6,610 bases of DNA from Clostridia bacterium (GTDB lineage Bacteria > Bacillota > Clostridia > TANB77 > CAG-508), in the NCBI GenBank assembly GCA_900768805.1, contig CAAGEF010000098.1, positions 1 through 6,610 on the forward strand, in the 5' to 3' direction. Each line of letters begins with the position of its first letter. Position 1 is the first letter of the stretch. Shown piece after piece: positions 1 through 3,974 of this stretch. Under the pieces are notes generated by a model. The model ran no database searches. It saw only the letters and a program-made list of their open reading frames with translations, and had not been told where the DNA came from. Made by a program: the position numbers and the translations under genes.

Positions 1-143
1 AATACTTCTCTACCATTTTCGATTGATTCTAATGTATCTTTACCTTGTGTTTCTAATCCTTCAAAATCAGGAAATGAAACATTGAAACCATCTTCTATTG
101 GATGAAGTATTGCAGGGTAGCAATATATTACTTGTTTACTCAT
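1..143 (-). CDS. HicB-like antitoxin-family protein, N-terminal part
   Basis: Only the first 47 codons lie in the window; the gene runs off the left edge. It reads MSKQVIYCYPAILHP, then EDGFNVSFPDFEGLETQG, then an acidic helix around DTLESIENGREV. This order (a strand with YPAI, a turn with EDG, then the SFPD-x-G-x-x-TQG motif and a helix) is the hallmark of the partially degraded RNase H-like fold of HicB antitoxins. In that family HicB binds and blocks the HicA mRNA interferase and often represses its own promoter through a C-terminal DNA-binding domain. Here the C-terminal domain is outside the window and no HicA gene precedes it, so HicA, if present, must follow off the edge. The ATG is preceded by AGGAGG with 7 nt spacing and by its own promoter. 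It could also be a solitary HicB-like phage protein. Family membership is fairly sure; toxin pairing is unknown. Confidence 0.8.
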   Translation of the reverse strand, partial: MSKQVIYCYPAILHPIEDGFNVSFPDFEGLETQGKDTLESIENGREV

Positions 144-167
144 TTTTATTCCTCCTATTCTATATAT

Positions 168-196
168 ATTTTAACATATACATTTTACAAAATCAA
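168..196 (-). promoter_or_regulatory. Promoter for the hicB-like gene
   Basis: Read on the minus strand, TTGATT (196-191) is followed by a 17-nt spacer and TAAAAT (173-168). A TG one base upstream of the -10 (176-175) makes it an extended -10 promoter. The start of transcription would fall near position 161, just before the AGGAGG at 156-151. This gives the hicB-like gene its own transcription, as is usual for autoregulated antitoxin operons. The promoter is inferred from sequence only. Confidence 0.6.
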
Positions 197-204
197 TTAT
201 TAAT

Positions 205-219
205 GCTTCAAAATGAAGC
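205..219 (-). repeat. Small inverted repeat between gene 2 and the hicB promoter
   Basis: GCTTCA (205-210) and TGAAGC (214-219) form a perfect 6-bp stem with a 3-nt loop, lying just upstream of the -35 element of the hicB-like gene and downstream of the stop codon of the 132-residue gene. On the minus strand it is followed by a mixed A/T stretch, not a U run, so it is a poor terminator. It could be an operator or a weak 3'-end hairpin; the sequence does not decide. Confidence 0.35.
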
Positions 220-232
220 GTAAAAGAGCCAA

Positions 233-631
233 TTAATTATGGTTCAATTTCTTATTGCTTGTCTTGTAATGCTCATCAACGAATTTACGCATTTTAGTAT
301 TGCTCCCAAACATCTTTTTAGTATAAGCTAAAGCAAATCCTATATATACATCAAATTCATCTTTATCACTACATTTGGCAGATGTGATAGTATCATCATT
401 CCATTTAATACATAACTCATTTGTTTTAGTATTGAAATAGATTAATTTAACACCGCTTGGATTTCCTTTCTCAACTAAATCATATTCTTTTGAATAATCT
501 ATACTACTGATTCCTTTATCAAATACTTTTCTTAAATCGTTAAGATTCATACTTTCTATTTCAATAGTCGTTCTACAACTGTCACCTATACAGAAATCAC
601 CAGTTTCTATTTCTTTTATTCTCCAACTCAT
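233..631 (-). CDS. Phage protein of unknown function, 132 aa
   Basis: Soluble 132-residue protein with no signal peptide or membrane segment. The N-terminal half (residues 1-55) alternates short strands and acidic helices. Residues 61-82 look like two beta strands (VKLIYFN, ELCIKWND), followed by the motif AKCSDKDEFDVYIGFALAYT and KKMFG (residues 85-109). This pattern, a strand ending in a small residue-K-C, then D-x-F-D, an invariant glycine and an alanine-rich helix ending in a lysine-rich turn and FG, is one I recognise from many short uncharacterised proteins of Firmicutes phages. I know of no established activity. The ATG is preceded by GGAGG with 9 nt spacing. It lies 42 nt downstream of the tRNA-Glu gene with no terminator and no convincing promoter between them, so it is probably transcribed with the tRNAs. 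The gene is real; the function is unknown. Confidence 0.85.
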   Translation of the reverse strand: MSWRIKEIETGDFCIGDSCRTTIEIESMNLNDLRKVFDKGISSIDYSKEYDLVEKGNPSGVKLIYFNTKTNELCIKWNDDTITSAKCSDKDEFDVYIGFALAYTKKMFGSNTKMRKFVDEHYKTSNKKLNHN

Positions 632-673
632 TATTCATTACCTCCATAATTTTCAATACGCTTGATTTTTAAA

Positions 674-751
674 TGGTATTCCCAGTGGGACTTGAACCCA
701 CAAATTTCACCTTGAAAGGATGATGACTTTAACCATTTTGTCTATGGGAAT
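674..751 (-). tRNA. tRNA-Glu (anticodon TTC)
   Basis: Folded by hand into a full cloverleaf. The acceptor stem is ATTCCCA (751-745) with TGGGAAT (684-678), all seven pairs Watson-Crick. The D stem is GAC/GTC with a GG-containing loop. The anticodon stem is TCATC/GGTGA with loop CTTTCAA, so the anticodon is TTC and it reads GAA/GAG. The variable loop is AATTT. The T stem is GTGGG/CCCAC with loop TTCAAGT. The discriminator is A and CCA is encoded (676-674). It is the last tRNA of the cluster in transcription order, 3 nt after tRNA-Lys. No defect is seen. Confidence 0.95.
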
Positions 752-754
752 ATA

Positions 755-830
755 TGGTGAACATATCAAGACTTGAACTTGAATAACCTACATTAAAAGT
801 GTAGTGCTTTACCAATTAAGCTATATGTCC
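755..830 (-). tRNA. tRNA-Lys (anticodon TTT)
   Basis: The acceptor stem is GGACATA (830-824) with TATGTTC, seven pairs including one G-T wobble. The D stem is GCTT/AAGC. The anticodon stem is CTACA/TGTAG, perfect, with loop CTTTTAA, giving anticodon TTT for AAA/AAG codons. The T stem is TCAAG/CTTGA with loop TTCAAGT. The discriminator is A and CCA is encoded (757-755). It sits between tRNA-Gln and tRNA-Glu with 3-nt spacers on both sides. AAA is a very common codon in these AT-rich genes, so the tRNA suits the phage's codon use. Confidence 0.95.
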
Positions 831-833
831 ATT

Positions 834-909
834 TGGCAGGAGCAACTCGATTTGAACGAATATCAATAACTTCAAAGGCTATTGCACTAACCTATTATGC
901 TATACTCCT
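834..909 (-). tRNA. tRNA-Gln (anticodon TTG)
   Basis: The acceptor stem is AGGAGTA (909-903) with TGCTCCT, seven pairs including one T-G wobble. The D stem is GCAT/GTGC with an AATAGGTTA loop. The anticodon stem is ATAGC/GTTAT with loop CTTTGAA, giving anticodon TTG for CAA/CAG. The variable loop is 4 nt. The T stem is ATTCG/CGAGT with loop TTCAAAT. The discriminator is G, as expected for glutamine, and CCA is encoded (836-834). It has 3-nt spacers to both neighbours. The helices carry more wobbles than in the other three tRNAs but no break. Confidence 0.93.
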
Positions 910-912
910 ATT

Positions 913-987
913 TGGCGGATATAAAGAGAATTGAACTCTTAACTCTAGGGCGACAACCTAGTATGATAACCATTTCACCATATATCC
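913..987 (-). tRNA. tRNA-Asp (anticodon GTC)
   Basis: The acceptor stem is GGATATA (987-981) with TATATCC, perfect. The D stem is GTGA/TCAT with one wobble. The anticodon stem is CTAGG/CCTAG, perfect, with loop TTGTCGC, giving anticodon GTC for GAT/GAC. The variable loop is AGTT. The T stem is AAGAG/CTCTT with loop TTCAATT. The discriminator is G, the aspartate identity base, and CCA is encoded (915-913). It is the first tRNA in transcription order and starts only 5 nt after the last hairpin of the upstream structured RNA, so RNase P cutting at its 5' end would also define that RNA's 3' end. Confidence 0.95.
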
Positions 988-992
988 ATTTT

Positions 993-1011
993 GGCAAGAC
1001 TATTTCTTGCC
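993..1011 (-). repeat. 3'-terminal hairpin of the noncoding RNA
   Basis: GGCAAGA (993-999) and TCTTGCC (1005-1011) form a perfect 7-bp stem with a 5-nt loop. On the minus strand it is followed by AAAAT and then tRNA-Asp, not by a U run, so it is unlikely to terminate transcription. It may cap and protect the 3' end of the upstream RNA after tRNA processing. Confidence 0.6.
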
Positions 1012-1188
1012 GTTGGTAGACCTATATATAAGCCCATTTAGGCTTTTTCAAGTCAAAAGCTTTTTGAAAACTCATTTTGTTTTAAAGACTATAACAAAAT
1101 TTGAAAAAACTCGATTTTCTTTAAACAATTCGCAATTAATAACAATTAATCTCTTAGGCTTGTTTCATCTAAAATCTCGAAAACATAT

Positions 1189-1282
1189 CAACGCCTGTTC
1201 AACTAACCAAGAACTCGTATAAGGGAGAGGTTCAATAGATATCAATAGACATTCTTTATCTTGGTTAGCTCAACAGGAGTTG
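1189..1282 (-). repeat. 24-bp near-perfect inverted repeat (long hairpin)
   Basis: The arms are 1189-1212 and 1259-1282, identical at 21 of 24 positions as an inverted repeat and separated by 46 nt. Both end in the shared core CTAACCAAGA. Of the three differences, the pair at 1202/1269 is A-C if the plus strand is transcribed but U-G if the minus strand is, which favours a minus-strand RNA. The loop contains a direct repeat TCAATAGA-TA-TCAATAGA (1232-1249) and a short pyrimidine run that can pair with the transcript's 5' end. A perfect 6-bp hairpin (1283-1297) abuts the stem and could stack on it. Confidence 0.8.
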
Positions 1283-1317
1283 CTGGAATATTTCCAGTAC
1301 TTTCCTTTACACCTAAT

Positions 1318-1367
1318 ATTATACATATATTTTTCTATATGTCAATAATATTTTTAAATAATTTTGA
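1318..1367 (-). promoter_or_regulatory. Strong sigma-A-type promoter of the RNA/tRNA unit
   Basis: On the minus strand, consensus TTGACA (1345-1340) and consensus TATAAT (1323-1318) are separated by 16 nt. The bases upstream of the -35 (1367-1346) are almost entirely A/T, like an UP element. Transcription should start near 1314-1311. Both hexamers matching consensus is unusual and resembles stable-RNA promoters. It lies directly behind the late-operon terminator, so the RNA/tRNA unit is driven independently, probably by the host polymerase. Confidence 0.8.
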
Positions 1368-1400
1368 AAAAAGAAAAAAAGCTCACTTTTACATGAGCTT
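1368..1400 (-). terminator. Rho-independent terminator of the late tail operon
   Basis: On the minus strand, AAGCTCA (1400-1394) pairs with TGAGCTT (1385-1379) in a perfect 7-bp stem with an 8-nt loop. It is followed at once by a U run, UUUUU-C-UUUUUU. It begins 6 nt after the stop codon of the receptor-binding protein gene, so it ends the tail operon. On the plus strand no T run follows, so it works in one direction only. Confidence 0.9.
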
Positions 1401-1406
1401 AATTTA

Positions 1407-3017
1407 TTAATTCTTGCTTATCTCTACATTTCCATATGCTATACAATTTGTAGAATCATAGAAACTACCATTTTCAACGGTTGCTCTCATCCACATTGTA
1501 TTTTGGAAAAATGTTGCATAGCCATTATTTATTTTAACAGGTCTTGATTGTGTATATCCGCTTCTTGCATATTCAGGCATATTAGCCATTGTAACGTGCA
1601 TTACATTTTCAGTTTGATATGCTTCTACATAGAAACAAATAGCCTCTTTTCCACTTGCAGCAGTCCATGCATAATGATCTCCACCAATAACTCTTAATAA
1701 TCGACCATTACCATAGAAACAAAATGCATTTCCACTTGTAGATGCAATTGAAGTTCTTACTTTATCAAAATAACCGCAGCAACGACCTACACAACAATCA
1801 CCAGTGGTTGACATCCAAAATTCACTATCTTGACAATGGATATTTTGACCATTAAACACATCAACATGATATCCACTTCCAACATTTAATGCTACATTTC
1901 TAACATTAATATCTGATCCACTAAAAATAGTAGAATATGAATTAGCGTTTGTAGGACAAGATACATCTATTCTTGCACAATTTGCAAAATTAAAATAAAT
2001 AGTTCTTGTTGTTGCTGAAGCTTTTCCAAATGCAAAATAAGTATATGGATATGTTTGACTACCAGCACCACTATAAAATTGATTTATTGTTCCCATTTCA
2101 CCACATACAATTATTTCAAGTTGTGCAGTAGCACTTATGCCTGAAAAATCACCAGTAGCATTTAAGAAATCTTGTGCTAATTGAGATAATGTTAAGTTAT
2201 CATTATTTCCTGTGCATTGATAATAATATTTTACAACACTATTAACAACTTCTAACTCACTTAATACTTTATCTAAACTATCAATTGAACCACTTCCATC
2301 TTGGAAATGCCATACTTGAATTTGAATATCATTTCCTGAAGGAATATATGTATTAAATTTTACTTTATTTGGAGCTACAATTGAATATTGAGTATCTAAC
2401 AATACAATACCATTAATCAATACATCAACTTGGTCAATTTCATAATTGAATGGTACAGTAATAGTTAATTCTGATATTGTTGAACTTGTTGTATATTTTT
2501 GTGTATATTTATTAAAATAAGTAGCAGAACTTACAACATATTGTCTTACATCTGTTATATTAGCTGATAAAATTGACGTTGCATTTTGTTCAACTTTAAT
2601 ATTATACAAAGGTACTTCTATGTAATTAGCATTATCTAATACTTCAGGTGCTGAATCACTTCCACTTGTTCCTTCTTTATAGTACATAACAACTTTTCTA
2701 TTTGCTACTTCTAATCTAAAACCAATAGTATCAATTCTATCTCCTGATGTGCTTGATGCTGTTATTGCAATTGTTTGACTTGATTTTAAATAAATATGGT
2801 GTCCATCAACAAAACCGATACCTGTATCAATTACAACATTCATACCACTTGCAACTGATATTTTGAATTGATTTAATTTCTTAGTTACTCCATCACTATT
2901 AACGCTTGAAAGCCATCTTGCTAAATGATCAGCATTAAGTGCTCTATCATTATTAATTGAGTTGAATGGTGCATATTCAATATTATTCTCATAAGTAGTA
3001 ACATCATTTGCTGCCAT
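1407..3017 (-). CDS. Receptor-binding / tail-fibre protein, 536 aa
   Basis: Likely the virion protein that contacts the host surface. Residues 1-165 are a baseplate-attachment domain of a type seen in many Firmicutes phages: a helix around NADHLARWLSSV, then FKISVASGMNVVIDTG, GHHIYL, RIDTIGFRLEVANRKVVMYY and an ending ITDVRQ. Residues 180-238 match a small beta-sandwich found in tail fibres (VDVLINGIVLLDTQYSI, ending IQIQVWHF). After a short helical linker (245-263), residues 268-536 are rich in short strands, Gly, Asn and aromatic residues, which suggests a right-handed beta-helix and receptor-binding tip. This part is rich in cysteine, with CC-x3-CC at 408-414. The start chosen is the ATG at 3017, 8 nt after AGGAGG; an in-frame GTG at 3026 overlaps that ribosome binding site and is rejected. 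It is the last gene before the terminator. The role is inferred from domains and position; the receptor is unknown. Confidence 0.8.
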   Translation of the reverse strand: MAANDVTTYENNIEYAPFNSINNDRALNADHLARWLSSVNSDGVTKKLNQFKISVASGMNVVIDTGIGFVDGHHIYLKSSQTIAITASSTSGDRIDTIGFRLEVANRKVVMYYKEGTSGSDSAPEVLDNANYIEVPLYNIKVEQNATSILSANITDVRQYVVSSATYFNKYTQKYTTSSTISELTITVPFNYEIDQVDVLINGIVLLDTQYSIVAPNKVKFNTYIPSGNDIQIQVWHFQDGSGSIDSLDKVLSELEVVNSVVKYYYQCTGNNDNLTLSQLAQDFLNATGDFSGISATAQLEIIVCGEMGTINQFYSGAGSQTYPYTYFAFGKASATTRTIYFNFANCARIDVSCPTNANSYSTIFSGSDINVRNVALNVGSGYHVDVFNGQNIHCQDSEFWMSTTGDCCVGRCCGYFDKVRTSIASTSGNAFCFYGNGRLLRVIGGDHYAWTAASGKEAICFYVEAYQTENVMHVTMANMPEYARSGYTQSRPVKINNGYATFFQNTMWMRATVENGSFYDSTNCIAYGNVEISKN

Positions 3018-3025
3018 TATAAGCA

Positions 3026-3031
3026 CCTCCT
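3026..3031 (-). promoter_or_regulatory. Ribosome binding site fixing the tail-fibre start
   Basis: AGGAGG on the minus strand at 3031-3026 lies 8 nt before the ATG at 3017. It overlaps the only upstream in-frame alternative, the GTG at 3026-3024, which rules that codon out. The site begins 1 nt after the stop codon of the putative holin gene. Confidence 0.85.
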
Positions 3032-3032
3032 A

Positions 3033-3566
3033 CTAATCAACTTTTTCTTCTTCTGTCTTATCTTTGTTTTCAGTAGTAGATATAGATTCATTTAATCTAT
3101 TTTCTATTGCTTCTTTTTGTGCATCAGTTAATAAAGGTGCTTCTTCATTTAAGATAGTCATTACAATATTTAAAACATCATCAACATTTTCATTTTTACC
3201 TTTAAATAATTTTTGAATGGCACTAACAAAAGCAACTAATAATTTTCTACCGCCAAATTGCTTATATAATTCATAAATAGGTGAAGTGATAGCCCAAACA
3301 ATACCTGCATCTCTTACTGCTTCCATAGTCCAACAATTGACTTTTAAAATTGCTGCATAATAGATTAACATACATACATAACTAAATACTAAAGCTAATC
3401 CCATGTACATTTTGGAATACCACTTTTTCCTTGTTTCACTTACTTCTTTTTTATTAACAATTCCTTTAGTGAAAATCTTCACAATTCCCACTAAACAAAC
3501 AACAATTAAAGCTATTGTTACAAAAGGTAAACCATATTTTAAAATTAAATCTGTTATTTCCATCAT
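3033..3566 (-). CDS. Putative phage holin / integral membrane protein, 177 aa
   Basis: Small membrane protein with two clear transmembrane segments, about residues 12-32 (LPFVTIALIVVCLVGIVKI) and 54-74 (YMGLALVFSYVCMLIYYAAI), joined by a basic loop (KKEVSETRKKWYSK). A more amphipathic hydrophobic stretch (88-120) may lie along the membrane. The C-terminal tail (121-177) is highly charged and ends in a Glu/Lys-rich sequence. Two membrane spans plus a charged tail, placed in the late operon just after the tail tip genes, fit a holin, which would make holes in the cytoplasmic membrane at lysis. It is longer than many holins (70-150 aa), and no endolysin lies beside it, so another membrane role is possible. 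Two adjacent ATGs follow AGGAGG (3577-3572): the first has 5-nt and the second (3563) 8-nt spacing, so the true start may be the second. The stop is TAG. Confidence 0.6.
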   Translation of the reverse strand: MMEITDLILKYGLPFVTIALIVVCLVGIVKIFTKGIVNKKEVSETRKKWYSKMYMGLALVFSYVCMLIYYAAILKVNCWTMEAVRDAGIVWAITSPIYELYKQFGGRKLLVAFVSAIQKLFKGKNENVDDVLNIVMTILNEEAPLLTDAQKEAIENRLNESISTTENKDKTEEEKVD

Positions 3567-3609
3567 ATTCTCCTCCTATATTCTTTTTAACAAAGTTAAT
3601 ATTATTTCA

Positions 3610-3626
3610 ATTACATTTAATGTAAT
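3610..3626 (-). repeat. Intergenic hairpin before the putative holin gene
   Basis: ATTACAT (3610-3616) and ATGTAAT (3620-3626) form a perfect 7-bp stem with a 3-nt loop inside the 74-nt gap (3567-3640), by far the largest gap inside the tail operon. It is not followed by a U run in the direction of transcription, so a terminator is unlikely. It might be an mRNA processing or stability element separating tail from holin and fibre expression. Confidence 0.4.
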
Positions 3627-3640
3627 ATCACTTGTTTTGT

Positions 3641-3958
3641 TTAAAAACCTAAAAAACTGCTATACTCTGGATATAATTGAGAAATAATTTCTTTCTTTTC
3701 TAATAATTGAGCTTTTGCTTCATTTTTCTTTTTCTCAGTTTGGTCAACAACTGCTTGATAATTTGCAATTTCTTTATCAATTTTTTCATTATAAGCAGCC
3801 TTTTCTTTTTCCTTAGAAGCAATTGCAGTTAAATAAGGCTTTTCTTGTTCATCACATTGCTTAATGTAATTAACAACTTGTTTTACTTCTTTTTCGATTT
3901 CAGTAGTATTAACCTCCTCAATCTTATATACTTTTCCATTTTCAATTTTGTAAGACAT
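3641..3958 (-). CDS. Small coiled-coil phage protein, 105 aa
   Basis: The protein opens with MSYKIENGKVYKIEEV, a short beta-hairpin-like start, and then is nearly all helix from about residue 18 to 95. It is rich in Lys, Glu, Gln and Ala with heptad-like hydrophobic spacing, as in EKEVKQVVNYIKQ and KKNEAKAQLLEKKEIISQ, and it ends YPEYSSFLGF. This is a predicted coiled coil without membrane segment or enzyme motif. Similar small helical proteins beginning with a Y-x-I-x-N-G-K-V motif are common between tail-tip and lysis genes of Firmicutes phages; their role is not established, though an assembly or baseplate function is plausible. The start is the ATG at 3958, 9 nt after AGGAGG (3973-3968); a TTG further upstream in frame (3985) would lie before that site and inside the preceding gene and is rejected. 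The gap to the Tal gene is 16 nt. Confidence 0.75.
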   Translation of the reverse strand: MSYKIENGKVYKIEEVNTTEIEKEVKQVVNYIKQCDEQEKPYLTAIASKEKEKAAYNEKIDKEIANYQAVVDQTEKKKNEAKAQLLEKKEIISQLYPEYSSFLGF

Positions 3959-3967
3959 TTTTCTTTT

Positions 3968-3973
3968 CCTCCT
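3968..3973 (-). promoter_or_regulatory. Ribosome binding site fixing the coiled-coil gene start
   Basis: AGGAGG on the minus strand, 9 nt before the ATG at 3958 and 1 nt after the TAA stop of the Tal gene (3977-3975). Its position shows that the basic leader encoded from the upstream TTG is not translated as part of this protein. Confidence 0.85.
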
Positions 3974-3974
3974 C

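Larger units (their letters stand above)
988..1312 (-). ncRNA. Probable structured noncoding RNA leading into the tRNA cluster
   Basis: About 325 nt with no gene I can support on either strand, framed by a near-perfect promoter at its 5' end and tRNA-Asp at its 3' end. On the minus strand the predicted transcript holds a chain of hairpins: 1297-1283 (6 bp, 3-nt loop), 1282-1189 (24-bp arms, three departures of which one becomes a G-U pair only in minus-strand RNA), 1100-1074 (8 bp), 1067-1053 (6 bp), 1045-1030 (5 bp) and 1011-993 (7 bp). The 5' end (1312-1303) can also pair with the loop of the long hairpin (1226-1217), nine of ten positions, which would make a pseudoknot. No hairpin is followed by a U run, so transcription should continue into the tRNAs. 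Phage GOLLD and ROOL RNAs are known to lie beside tRNA genes, but they average roughly 800 and 580 nt and I cannot match this sequence to either. Extent and identity are inferred. Confidence 0.6.

Noticed and set aside
1030..1049. Plus-strand terminator-like hairpin (AAGCC/GGCTT followed by TTTT)
   Set aside because: The stem is only 5 bp and there is no plus-strand gene to end; the pairing is better read as part of the minus-strand RNA.
988..1060. A possible fifth tRNA upstream of tRNA-Asp
   Set aside because: The hairpin and short repeats do not form a cloverleaf; no T-arm TTCAA motif, anticodon stem or CCA end is present.
1007..1222. Plus-strand reading frame of 71 codons across the structured RNA region
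   Set aside because: It starts at a TTG without a ribosome binding site, has no family resemblance, faces against every other gene, and covers the inverted-repeat structures; its sequence looks like a by-product of A/T-rich DNA.
1189..1282. Inverted repeat as insertion-sequence ends or a CRISPR element
   Set aside because: There is no transposase or target duplication, only 46 nt lie between the arms, and no repeat-spacer array exists.
3567..3640. A promoter for the putative holin gene in the 74-nt gap
   Set aside because: TTGAAA and A/T-rich sequences occur, but no -10 at correct spacing is convincing in such AT-rich DNA.
3403..3687. Plus-strand frame opposite the putative holin gene
   Set aside because: Antisense shadow of a membrane protein gene; hydrophobic only because of the T-rich complement, and without a ribosome binding site.
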